Shown here in pieces: positions 48,653 to 59,568 of a DNA stretch of 64,000 nucleotides (positions are counted from its first letter, which is position 1; every line of letters begins with the position of its first letter). The stretch is from Balanoglossus misakiensis. Lineage: Eukaryota; Hemichordata. Where the stretch lies: assembly GCA_040954595.2 (NCBI GenBank), contig CM082579.2:15500001-15564000 (forward strand), in the 5' to 3' direction. Position numbers and translations under genes: made by a program. Below the pieces are notes generated by a model. It searched no databases. It was given only the letters and a program-made list of their open reading frames with translations, and was not told the DNA's origin.

Positions 48653-49292
48653 AGTGGCTCCTCTTACTGCTAAGATTAAAGATATTGTTGAATATCCGGT
48701 GCCAGTAAATCGACGTGGTTTAATGCGTTTCTTGGGGATGGCCGGTTACTACAGGAAATTTTGTAGAAACTTTTCTGAAGTGGCCGCCCCTCTAACCAAT
48801 TTGTTAAAGAAGGGCAGAAAATTTGAATGGTCTTCGTCATGTCAGATATCATTTGACAAAGTCAAATCGTTGCTGTGTACTGTACCAGTGTTGAAAGCAC
48901 CCGACTTTACCAAACCATTCGCATTGAATGTAGACGCGAGTGACGTGGGAGCTGGGGCTGTATTACTTCAATTTGATGGTGCTAAGGTGGCACACCCAGT
49001 TGCTTATTTTTCTAGGAAATTTAATTCTTGTCAACAGAATTACTCTACTATCGAGAAGGAAGCCCTTGCTTTAGTCTTAGCAGTTCAGCACTTTGAAATC
49101 TATGTAACTTCATCTGGGAAACCCGTTGTAGTTTTTACAGACCATAATCCGCTGGTATTCTTGCATAAGATGAGAAATAAGAATCGACGATTGTTTAATT
49201 GGAGTTTGTTGTTACAAGAATATGACTTGGAGATTAGGCACATTCGGGGAAAAGATAATGTATGCGCCGATGCTTTATCCCGTATGTATTAA
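48653..49292 (+). pseudogene. pol: RT end and RNase H of the Gmr1-like element, frameshifted
   Basis: Coding continues in the next frame, detectable from about 48636, after the homopolymer slip. It includes the RT thumb (LMRFLGMAGYYRKF) and RNase H: FALNVDASDVGAGAVLLQ (first Asp), YSTIEKEALALVLA (Glu), VVVFTDHNPL (Asp) and GKDNVCADALSR (last Asp). It ends at a normal-looking stop before the polypurine tract. Apart from the single frameshift the domain looks complete. Confidence 0.88.
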
Positions 49293-49468
49293 TTAACTGT
49301 AATTGACTGGTGTATATATCTCTCATGAAAGATATATTTTGCTACTTAAGAGGAAAATATTTAAAGTTGTAAAAAAGAAAAGTATATATTGTATTTGTAA
49401 ATCTAGAGTTAGAATTCTTAGAAATTTTGGAATCTTCAATACCAAAATTTCTTGTTCTGGAAGGGGGG
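49293..49468 (+). other. 3' non-coding leader to LTR with polypurine tract
   Basis: About 165 AT-rich bases are followed by the polypurine tract GGAAGGGGGG (49459-49468), directly abutting the 3' LTR. The tract primes plus-strand synthesis. Confidence 0.8.
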
Positions 49469-50202
49469 TGTGACGATATTCTGTGATATAGCATAATTGT
49501 ATGTACTTGTAATTTTCTCTCTAGAGTTTACGCCCTCGGTGGTGAGATTTAGTATATTGAATACGTGTGTTTTAGTAGCTTGGGGAGTCTTGAGGACCAC
49601 CTGGTCTGACTACTTCCTAGGGGATTTGATTTGATGGCAGCCATAGCGTTTGACGTGTATGATTTTGGATCCATAGACATCCTCCAACCATGTGAGTTTT
49701 GACTATCACTTTTCATCTCAACCTGTGGTATATTTTAAGAACCCAACACACTACACTGAATTGATGTCGAAATGTTTTGAAATTGGGCGTTTAGCCGTAT
49801 GGAACTTTGATCTGTCAATGGACATTGATGGTGTGGAATAAATGTGCGGTGACGTCTCGGTGTACTTTGGCAAGTGCACGAAGAGTATCTGCGTCGCGGT
49901 CAAGTCGGACAGGAGGAAGACCTGGATGAATTACCAGACTCCACATGCATGCCAACGAGGACGATGTTTGTCGGACTTTATTTATTAGATTCAAGTTAAG
50001 TTAAGATAAGTTAAGATTGTAACGGATTATTTTCATAAGTTTGACCACGTGGCGTTTTGATTGTCATGTCTGTATATGGTATTTTGATGTACGAGTAATA
50101 TTTTCATGATTAGTAATTAAATCCCCAGGTGGAATATATTTTCGTAGATTTGATCGTTCGATTCGATTTGTCTAGTTCACGTATGGCCGTCGATGCGTGA
50201 CA
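49469..50202 (+). repeat. 3' LTR of the Gmr1-like element
   Basis: 734 bp, the same as 534-1267 except for two substitutions. After it the satellite sequence interrupted at 533 resumes with 'aggtcaccgaatt', and the uninterrupted copy near 62770 confirms the join. Confidence 0.95.
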
Positions 50203-52075
50203 AGGTCACCGAATTAATAAAATAAAGAATGTTTTGCCTAAAAATGACCTTTTTGGTGCAAAAACGAATAAAACGCAATTTTGTATTAAATCAGCTCATT
50301 CAGAGTGCATTTTTTATAATCAGCACCATGTTTACATATAATGGAAATTTCATACATCATTAGATATCCAAATATGAAAAAATGATTTAGATTTTAGATG
50401 ATTGTCCAAAATTAGCTGATATCTAATAAATGTAGTATTGAACCGTTCTGTTCCCCCCCTCCCCCCCTACATTATATGCGGTACGCCGATGTGAGCTTAC
50501 CCGGCAGTACTGCAGGCCGTGCCCCCAACTAACGTCGGTGTTTGAAGCGCCCTGGTTAAATTCGGGCTTTCTCTATAAATTGACAGGCAATAATGCAGTC
50601 CTACCCGAACAAATGTCGAGTGTTGACCCGCTGTGACTTTCCCTCTTCGGTTTGCCCGACTTAGCCAACGTCTTTGTACTAGAGTGTCGGGTCTTTTGCA
50701 GAGCCAGGCCGAAGGAAATCCGAGTAGATCAACGTGGTCTCTGTACGCGTGTTTCTGCTCTAGAGTGTCGGGTCTTTTGCAGAGCCAGGCCTAAGGAATT
50801 CCGACTTGATCAACGTTGCTAACAAACGCTAGTGTCTGTCATGGTGTGCCGGGGTTTTAGTCGAGCCAGGCCGTAGGAGATCTGACTTGATCATCGTGGT
50901 CAATGTACGCGTGTTTCCGCTCTAAAGTGCCGGGGCTTCAGCTGAGCCAGGCCGTAGGAAACCCGACGTGATTACCGTTGTTAACTTACGCCAGTCTGTG
51001 TCCTATATATAGTGCCGGGGCATCAGCCGTGCCTGGCCGAAGGAAATGTGAGTAGATCAACGTGGTCTCTGTACGCGTGTTTCTGCTCTAGAGTGCCAGG
51101 GCTTTAGCCAAGCCATGCCGTAGGAAATCTGACTTGATCAACGTTGCTAATGAACGCTAGTGTCTGTCATAGTGTGCCTGGGTTTTAGTCGAGCCAAGCC
51201 GTAGGAGATCAGACTTGATCAACGTGGTCTCTGTACGCGTGTTTCTGCTCTAGAGTGCCTGGGCTTTATCCAAGCCATGCCGTAGAAAATCTGACTTGAT
51301 CACCATTCCTAACGTACGCTAGTGTCTGTCATGTTGTGTTGGAGATTTAGCCGAGCCAGGCCGTATAAAAATCGACTTGTTCAAAGTTACCAGTGTGCAA
51401 CTGTTTCTGCTCTAGAGTGTCAGGGTTTTAGCCGACTTATGCTGTAGGAAATCTGAGTTGATGAACGGGAATTCAATGTTAGAAAACCCGAGTGGAAAGT
51501 ATCTCTACCCGTTTGAAACTAAGAAAAGAATTTATTCTTATTTATTTTGTAAAAAAGACAATTTTCCGAAAAAAAGTCGAAAATGGTAATTTTGTCTTGG
51601 GTGATTCAAATTATACTGCCTTTTCTGGAATTTGCAGCACTCTTTATAGAGAACGACACTTCATGCTCCGTAATATTTCCGAAAATGAAGAAAACAGTTA
51701 ATGTTTTATGATTTTTTAAAAATTTACCATTTTTGTCAAAATTTGGCCAAAATGGCTATTTTTTCTTGAATTCCGTCAATATCTCTGCATTTTTGGAGTG
51801 GTCGAAAGTTTTAACATACAATCAACATGTCATATATGATCAGGGCACCAAATTTGAAGAACAAAGGTTTTTTTATTTTTATTTCTAAAAATGACATTTT
51901 CAAGGAAAATTTGGTAAAACGCAATTTTGTCTGCAGTGAGCCATATTAGACTGTCTTTTTTGGAATTTGTATCGATATATACATACGATAAGCATTTTAT
52001 ACTCCATCAGATTTTCGAAAATGTAGAAAACGGGTATTTTTTGTAATTTTCAAAAATTTACCATTTTGACCAAAT
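50203..52075 (+). repeat. Satellite: end of copy I and start of copy II
   Basis: This continues the 1.97-kb tandem unit. From about 50640 to 51480 the unit is made of roughly ten sub-repeats of about 84 bp. They contain 'gatcaacgtggtctctgtac', 'gtgccggggctt' and 'gagccaggccgtaggaaatc', with two alternating subtypes ('gtctctgtacgcgtg' and 'gctaacgaacgctag'). Copy II starts near 51649 and is interrupted at 52075 by the BEL element. No gene is seen. Confidence 0.85.
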
Positions 52076-52404
52076 TGTGGGGAAGTATCGTGGCAGTGAT
52101 CAATACTCCCGGGAGGGGGTTCGAGTATACTGACGTCGGAAAAGAAGCGAACGATTCAGTGCTAGGTAAAACACTGGTTTATTACCATCTGAATCCAACA
52201 ACAAAGTAACACCACAGAGCTCCTTACAAAATGCTGCCCGAAAGCGCCAAAACTGGGTTATATATAAGTCCCACGAACGCCGGAGCAAACACTCAACAAT
52301 TACAATAAATCTGCTACAAGTTTGGCGGGAAACAAAGTCAACTCTGATAGGGTAAGAGTTTCCGTCACGTGATCCTTCTGGAGTAAATCTCTCACTTCTC
52401 CATA
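52076..52404 (-). repeat. BEL 3' LTR (minus-strand sense)
   Basis: 329 bp, matching 62329-62664 apart from a missing 7-bp 'tataaag' and about three substitutions. On the plus strand it reads TGTGGGGAAG to CTTCTCCATA. Confidence 0.9.
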
Positions 52405-52576
52405 TTCTCCCCCGCGCAAAGGAAAGTCTCGAAAATCATCAGAAAAAAAAACATTAAATAACATGAAATATGATTAAAGTCACCTAAAGTGTTCAAGGAT
52501 AATAAACTAATGTTCATTGTGTCAGTAAACATGATAACAGTCACAATGCGATCGAAATTGTTTTCCAATTTCAAAG

Positions 52577-55380
52577 TCAAATAGAGAGATCCGCTATTCG
52601 TACTCGAGCGGCAACTGCAGAGTCTCTGACAGGTCGTCTCGGGGGTACAACATCCGCCTTCACCGAGGAATCTTCAGAGGCTCCAGCTGTGTCGACTGTT
52701 TCAGTATTCGTGTTGGAATCTGCTCCAATACCTGTATTATCTCCAGACACAGTTGACAGCTCCTTGGAGACAACTTCCAATGGGTACAATTTATGGATAG
52801 GTCGGTTTGTAGGACCACCTGCGGTGTTCAACTCCGCAGATCGTACCAGTTTATTATTACCGAAGATCAACCTTGTTACAGTTCCTAAATGCCATTTCGG
52901 ACGTTTGTCAGTGTCACTGTGTATTATCACGACATCTCCGACCTTGATGACATTATCACGAGTTCCTTTGGTGGGATGTCGTTCACGTAGGGCAGTCAGA
53001 TACTCGGACGACCATCTTCGCCAAAATTGATCGTGTAATCTTGATAGATGTTCATATATTTTGTTGATTTCACGATTATCACAGTAAGATGGGTCAATCA
53101 CCTCCTCGTCGGTGATCTCGATGTACGGCAATGAGGTCAGTGTCCTGCCATGTAGCAAGTGATTTGGGGTCAATCCAATGTTGTCGTTTATACTAAATGA
53201 CACGTACGTTAACGGCCTGTCGTTTAAAACGGCTTCAATTTCAGTCACAACTGTTGCGAGTTCATCAAAGGTTAGGTAAGCTCGACCGAGAGTTTTCCTA
53301 ATAGCGTTCTTTGTCAAAGCAATCAGCCTCTCCCAGAAGCCACCAAACCAGGGCGCGCGCTTCGGTATAAACGTCCATTGTACACGGTGTGCGGCGAGAA
53401 AGTCATTTACTTCTGGCGTATCAAACAGTGTTTTGATTTCATTGGCAGCCGATAAATAAGTCGATGCGTTGTCTGACAGCATCCTACTCGGCAAAGAACG
53501 TCTCGCGGCGAATCTTCTGAACGCGTGCATGAACGTCTGGGTTGACATATCAGGAACCAGTTCTAGGTGAATGGCACGCGTCACCGCACAGGTGAATAAA
53601 CAGATATAGGCTTTGGCACGTGTCCCATCTTTGGCCTTGGTATAAAGATGACCCGTGAAATCCACGCCTGTTACAGTAAATGCTGGGACAATGTTCACTC
53701 GATAACTTGGTAGCGGCGCTTGCACTGGATTCGCGTAAGGTTTCCCGGTAACTTTGTTGCAAATGACACAACCACGTAAGACACCGCGTACAATAATCTG
53801 AATTTTGGGGATCCAATATCTTTGCCTTATCTGTGTCACTGTAGATTGGACTCCCTGGTGAAGCGTCAGTTCGTGTGATTTCCGTATTATCAAATTTGTC
53901 AATTTATGATGCGAGGGTATCAAGGCGGGAAATCTTGTGACGAAATCGATCGGCGCGTTATGGATTCTACTCCCACAGCGAAGTACGTCTTCTTCGTCAA
54001 CAAATAAGTTCAGTTGTCGAACAATGGGCGCACATTTACTCAAGTTCAATTTCACAGACTGGATTTCGGCGTCATAGAACTGCCGTTGAATATGTTTAAC
54101 CCACATATTTTCCGCTCGGTGCAGCTCATCAGGGGTAATTCTCCCGTGTTTCACCTCGGTAGATTTTTTCATCCGTGCGATGAATCTGAGGACATAACTT
54201 GTCACTCGTAATAGCCTATCCAAGTTGTTGAATCTGGAAATGTCAACAACGTGTTGAATTCCGTAGTCATTGGGACTGGTAATTTCCAGATTTTCGCGAT
54301 CTGTACATCGTCTGGCTTTGGGGGGAGCGAGTATTTCTGCCTTCTCGGTAGACTGATCGTTGATTCCGTTGCCGAAACGCGGCGGCAATCTGTCCGTCTC
54401 ATCTGGTTCGATTGCGGTATGCATCACATTAACATCAAACGCTGGGCAACTAGGCCAATCGCTTGTCTTTAGCCATGTTGGTCCATTACGCCATAGTTCA
54501 GAGCGTTCCATCATTTCGTAGGTTACCCCTCTGGTTAAAAGATCAGCTGGGTTGTGTTCTGATGGGCAGTATTTCTTTGTGGACTGAAATTCGCGAATTT
54601 CATCTACTCGATTCTTCACAAACACCGGAAGTCTCTTCTCACTGTTCAGCCAGTGAAGGACAATTTGGCTGTCACTCCATAAATAACAACGAACTATGTC
54701 ATATTTGGAGGACAGGGCTTCTTTAGCGTACTTGCTGAGACGTATGGCTATTAACGCAGCCATCAATTCCAGTCGCGGGAGTGTAGTTTCAGCCACTGGT
54801 GCGGTTCTAGTCTTCGCCATCACAAACGACGTTTGCTGTCCTCTTTTCAAATACACTACTGCCCCATACGCTCTCTGGCTTGCGTCTGCAAAGGCGTGTA
54901 GCTCGCATTCATTGTCGCCTTCAAGTTCATCAAAATATTGTCGTTCGATCTTCGTGTTTCGCGAGTCTTTGAGATCTTCTGCGATGTGCATCCATTGAGT
55001 GTAGAGATCTGCGTTGATAGGTTCATCCCAGTCTAATTCCAGTTTCCATAGTAACTGAATGAACAATTTGGCTTTGATCATTACAGGGGCGAGAAATCCA
55101 AACGGATCAAATAGCATCGCCACATAGCTGACAATGTCACGTTTGGTCACGAGTTCGGCACGCGACGACATATTAACCACTTTGGAGTAAGTCAATTCGT
55201 CAGATTTTGTTGACCACTGCATTCCCAAAACGGATACATCTTCGGTGGGTTCGTTCAGATTGTCACATGTAGCGAGTTCGTTTATTTGTTGACAGTTGGA
55301 AGACCATGCTCTGAGTTTGAATCCGCCTGATGTCATCAACTCATTGGCTTCATGGTAGTATTTCATGGAGTTTTCTGCAG
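52577..55380 (-). pseudogene. pol: BEL/Pao Pol: RT end, RNase H, integrase
   Basis: On the minus strand, coding resumes after the non-LTR insertion with AENSMKYYHEANELMTSGGF (end of the RT palm). RNase H follows (LHAFADASQRAYGAVVYLK, ETTLPRLELMAAL, YLWSDSQIVLHWL), then an integrase zinc domain (HELTLHQGV...CVICNKVTGK). The integrase core has Asp in GVDFTGHLY, Asp in LSDNASTY and Glu in GFWERLIAL, and a BEL-type C-terminal domain follows (GDVVIIHSDTDKRPKWHLG). This part of the frame is open for over 900 codons to the stop at 52577. The 5' end is truncated by the insertion, so the polyprotein is broken. Confidence 0.9.
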
Positions 55381-56822
55381 TATTTTTTTATTTTATTTAT
55401 TTATTACACAGATCAACGGGCAAACCCACTTACAGATCTGGGAAACAATAAAAACAATTAAGTCACAAAACAAAAATTAACTGAAAAACAAGACACCAAA
55501 AAAGTAACACATGTCACGTAAAATATAAATACAAATCAAGGAACAGTACTATTAAAATGACTGGATAAAATAGATTTAAAACTGTGGAGCGTAGAAAAAA
55601 TATCAATATTACATTTAGAAGAAATCTCATTAAAAGCAGACATGCATCTGAGCATTGTCGAGAATTTTCTACAATTAACGGAGCGCAAGTCGGGTTTAAA
55701 AAGGGGTTTCTTGCGTAAATTTCTACTAGGGGCGTAAAAACATATTTGATTTAAAATACCAGGTGAATCATACTGTGAGTGGATAATTTTGTATAAAAAA
55801 AAACATGTCAAGGGTGAGTCTTCTGTTATATAACATTGGGATATTCAGTAATCTACAATAAATAGGGTAGCTGGACCTGCTGCAGTGAATATTGAGTTTG
55901 CAACAAATGTACTTCACAAACTTAATTTGTACCCGCTCAATCTTGTCTGACAGGCCCTTTTGGTGGGGTGACCACACAACAGAGCCATACTCTAGAATAG
56001 ATCTTACATAAACAAAATATAGAGAAATAATAGCGGATATGTCATTAAAAGGCTGGCAGAGGCGCTTAATAAAACCCAGAGATTTGAAGGCTCTGGAAAC
56101 TGTGTTATTTATGTGGAAAGAATAATTGAGATTAGAAGTAAGGTATATGCCCAAGTCCTTGATTACAGAAACACGTTGAAGGGGAGTGCCATTGATAGAG
56201 TAGTCAGTAGATGAAATAACCCTTTTCTTTAGGGTGAAACTGATGAATTTGCATTTATTGATATTAGGTGACAACTTCCAGTTGTCACACCAGAGAGCAA
56301 ATTTATCAAGGTCTTTCTGTAACAAGTCACAATCAGCGGAGGAGGTGATGGTACGGTAAATCTTAGCATCGTCGGCATACATGCTGAGCTTTGCAGAAAT
56401 ATCTAACAGTGATATATCATTTATATACATTACAAAAAGTAGTGGCCCCAAGAGTGAACCTTGTGGGACCCCCGATGTAGCAGTGAAGCTGTTTGACGAG
56501 TGACTGCCAAACACCACCCTCTGTTGTCTGAGATGGAGATACGACGCCAGCCAGCTGTGCAAATTGCCACATATACCAAATTTGGCGGCTTTGTACAGCA
56601 GTAGTGTGTGACAGACACTGTCAAACGCCTTGCTAAAACCAGTGTAGATTGAATCTACCTGTTCTTTGTTGTTCAATGAAGCTGAAATGAAATCAGTGTA
56701 AGCCACTAAGTTGGTTGTGGTAGATCTATTTTTAACAAATCCATGCTGATCAATGGATATATTTGGTTGAACATGCTGGTAGATATGAGGGACAATGACA
56801 GCTTCGAAAATCTTAGCAAAAT
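55381..56822 (-). mobile_element. 5'-truncated non-LTR retrotransposon (CR1/Jockey group), copy 1
   Basis: This is inserted within the BEL RT, just after its CVDNVIDG motif. The minus-strand sequence ends in an A-rich tail (TAAATAAATAAAATAAAAAA) next to BEL sequence at 55380. Only the RT and C-terminal part remain. A near-identical second copy sits at 58147-59489. Exact edges are uncertain by a few bases. Confidence 0.82.
55768..56706 (-). pseudogene. Non-LTR reverse transcriptase fragment, copy 1 (motif A Asp replaced)
   Basis: RT motifs: YTGFSKAFDSV, where other copies have YTDFSKAFD, then SGVPQGSLLGPLLFVMYIND, YADDAKIYR and LGIYLTSNLN. A late region 'VRSILEYGSVVWSP' is typical of Jockey/CR1-type elements. 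Coding similarity extends upstream of the first Met (HGFVKNRSTTTNL). At about 55800 an A-run causes a frameshift, and the C-terminus continues in another frame at 55536-55811. The first catalytic Asp of motif A is Gly in this copy, so it would be inactive even without the truncation. Confidence 0.85.
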
Positions 56823-58130
56823 ATCAACTCCATCGATCACATTATCCACACAGATATTATTTCCCAATCTGTCAGCGGTGGGAAGTTGACTATTGTTCTC
56901 TAAATGCGTCTTGATAACCGCATTGAGGATGAATGGGGAACAGACTGCTCCAAACAAGACAGACTTAAACTGCAAAGTTATGAAGTCACTTTCTGGGTCG
57001 TTAATGTCCGACAGCCACAGAAATTTCGTGAATTTCCTCTCATCTTCTTCCAACCGAATGTTCAGGAATGCTTTCTCAATGTCAGCTGTGAAAGCAATGT
57101 TATTGGCGCGGAATCTCAGCAGAATCGCTGGCAGGTCATTTATTAATGACGGTCCAGTTTGCAAGCAATCATTCAAACTTGGATAATTAGAATCCTTCTT
57201 ACAAGAGCAATCATAAACGATGCGAATGGGTGTTGTGGTCGAATTCTTAACCACCGGACGATGTGGCAAATAGTGTCCGATATTCACGTCATCTTCGTCA
57301 ACCTCTCCGATGAAGTCGCGACGTCTCTGTTCATTGATTATGTCGTCATATTTCTTGATGAGTTCAGAGGGTAACCTGCGTATCATATTACGCGTGCGTT
57401 TCATGGCGACATCGTAGTTGGTGGGTAGTGGAGGGTGATCTTCCTTCCACAGTAGTTTAGCTACGTATTTTCCTCGGTCAACTCTCAAGTGCGTGTCTCT
57501 GTAAGACTCGTACGTCAACTGTTCATCAACTGTTGGATTGTCCTGAATACCGATCAATTCAAGGTCCCACATATTTTGGACCTGTGGTTCTCGGCCGATC
57601 GCAGTACTATCCATCGGTGTATACATGTCCGTTGCGCGATCTCCATGCAGTCCGTTGATAGAGTTCTCTGAAACTACGTTACTGGTATCAGCAGTAGAAA
57701 TCACATGTAAGATATGCGCATTAGAATCCACTTTGGGAGTTCCGAGGGGTCCGGAGAGTAAGTATCCAAAGGTCAGTGTCCTGCCATGTAGCAAGTGATT
57801 TGGGGTCAATCCAATGTTGTCGTTTATACTAAATGACACGTACGTTAACGGCCTGTCGTTTAAAACGGCTTCAATTTCAGTCACAACTGTTGCGAGTTCA
57901 TCAAAGGTTAGGTAAGCTCGACCGAGAGTTTTCCTAATAGCGTTCTTTGTCAAAGCAATCAGCCTCTCCCAGAAGCCACCAAACCAGGGCGCGCGCTTCG
58001 GTATAAACGTCCATTGTACACGGTGTGCGGCGAGAAAGTCATTTACTTCTGGCGTATCAAACAGTGTTTTGATTTCATTGGCAGCCGATAAATAAGTCGA
58101 TGCGTTGTCTGACAGCATCCTACTCGGCAA
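56706..58130 (-). pseudogene. Chimeric BEL open frame: integrase piece joined to protease/RT piece
   Basis: This minus-strand frame starts in integrase (RMLSDNASTY to LLHGRTLT, a copy of about 53145-53509). At 57774/57775 it switches in frame to a copy of the protease-RT linker (FGYLLSGPLGTPK) and RT (IRIVYDCSCKKD, FTADIEKAFLNI, FGAVCSPFILNAV, NICVDNVIDGVD). It ends in the non-LTR insertion. The domain order is impossible for a normal BEL element, so it is a rearrangement product or an assembly error, not a gene. The RT 'YVDD' position reads CVDN. Confidence 0.85.
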
Positions 58131-58146
58131 AGAACGTCTCGTCTCT

Positions 58147-59489
58147 TAACTGAAAAACAAGACACCAAAAAAGTAACACATGTCACGTAAAATATAAATA
58201 CAAATCAAGGAACAGTACTATTAAAATGACTGGATAAAATAGATTTAAAACTGTGGAGCGTAGAAAAAATATCAATATTACATTTAGAAGAAATCTCATT
58301 AAAAGCAGACATGCATCTGAGCATTGTCGAGAATTTTCTACAATTAACGGAGCGCAAGTCGGGTTTAAAAAGGGGTTTCTTGCGTAAATTTCTACTAGGG
58401 GCGTAAAAACATATTTGATTTAAAATACCAGGTGAATCATACTGTGAGTGGATAATTTTGTATAAAAAAAAACATGTCAAGGGTGAGTCTTCTGTTATAT
58501 AACATTGGGATATTCAGTAATCTACAATAAATAGGGTAGCTGGACCTGCTGCAGTGAATATTGAGTTTGCAACAAATGTACTTCACAAACTTAATTTGTA
58601 CCCGCTCAATCTTGTCTGACAGGCCCTTTTGGTGGGGTGACCACACAACAGAGCCATACTCTAGAATAGATCTTACATAAACAAAATATAGAGAAATAAT
58701 AGCGGATATGTCATTAAAAGGCTGGCAGAGGCGCTTAATAAAACCCAGAGATTTGAAGGCTCTGGAAACTGTGTTATTTATGTGGAAAGAATAATTGAGA
58801 TTAGAAGTAAGGTATATGCCCAAGTCCTTGATTACAGAAACACGTTGAAGGGGAGTGCCATTGATAGAGTAGTCAGTAGATGAAATAACCCTTTTCTTTA
58901 GGGTGAAACTGATGAATTTGCATTTATTGATATTAGGTGACAACTTCCAGTTGTCACACCAGAGAGCAAATTTATCAAGGTCTTTCTGTAACAAGTCACA
59001 ATCAGCGGAGGAGGTGATGGTACGGTAAATCTTAGCATCGTCGGCATACATGCTGAGCTTTGCAGAAATATCTAACAGTGATATATCATTTATATACATT
59101 ACAAAAAGTAGTGGCCCCAAGAGTGAACCTTGTGGGACCCCCGATGTAGCAGTGAAGCTGTTTGACGAGTGACTGCCAAACACCACCCTCTGTTGTCTGA
59201 GATGGAGATACGACGCCAGCCAGCTGTGCAAATTGCCACATATACCAAATTTGGCGGCTTTGTACAGCAGTAGTGTGTGACAGACACTGTCAAACGCCTT
59301 GCTAAAATCAGTGTAGATTGAATCTACCTGTTCTTTGTTGTTCAATGAAGCTGAAATGAAATCAGTGTAAGCCACTAAGTTGGTTGTGGTAGATCTATTT
59401 TTAACAAATCCATGCTGATCAATGGATATATTTGGTTGAACATGCTGGTAGATATGAGGGACAATGACAGCTTCGAAAATCTTAGCAAA
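58147..59489 (-). mobile_element. Non-LTR retrotransposon, copy 2 (part of duplicated block)
   Basis: This is near-identical to about 55482-56822 and includes the same A-run frameshift, so the two copies arose by duplication after the frameshift. The 3' tail is missing. The text starts at 'aactgaaaaacaag' after a short filler (tctctt) joined to the integrase fragment at about 58140. Confidence 0.85.
58437..59375 (-). pseudogene. Non-LTR reverse transcriptase fragment, copy 2
   Basis: The same protein as copy 1, but with the expected Asp in motif A (YTDFSKAFDSV) and YADD intact. It is truncated at the 5' end and frameshifted near 58480, with the C-terminal remainder at 58205-58480 in another frame. 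Confidence 0.85.
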
Positions 59490-59568
59490 ATATCAACTCC
59501 ATCGATCACATTATCCACACAGATATTATTTCCCAATCTGTCAGCGGTGGGAAGTTGACTATTGTTCT

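Larger units (their letters stand above)
534..50202 (+). mobile_element. Gmr1-like Ty3/gypsy LTR retrotransposon, split by a giant DNA transposon
   Basis: Two 734-bp LTRs in direct orientation bound the element (534-1267 and 49469-50202). Both start TGTGACG and end TGACA. By eye I find 2 substitutions between them. A primer-binding site follows the 5' LTR and a G-rich polypurine tract precedes the 3' LTR. Gag begins after the primer site but is interrupted at about 1795 and resumes at about 44969. The pol order is PR-INT-RT-RNaseH, with integrase upstream of reverse transcriptase. This copia-like order inside a gypsy-type element is the hallmark of the Gmr1-like group. The flanks give only a 3-bp duplication (AGG at 531-533 and 50203-50205), judged against the uninterrupted satellite copy near 62770. 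Without the foreign insert the element would be about 6.5 kb. Confidence 0.92.

Noticed and set aside
50640-51480. Cluster of tRNA-like genes in the 84-bp sub-repeats
   Set aside because: The repeat length is suggestive, but no cloverleaf with A and B box promoters could be fitted.
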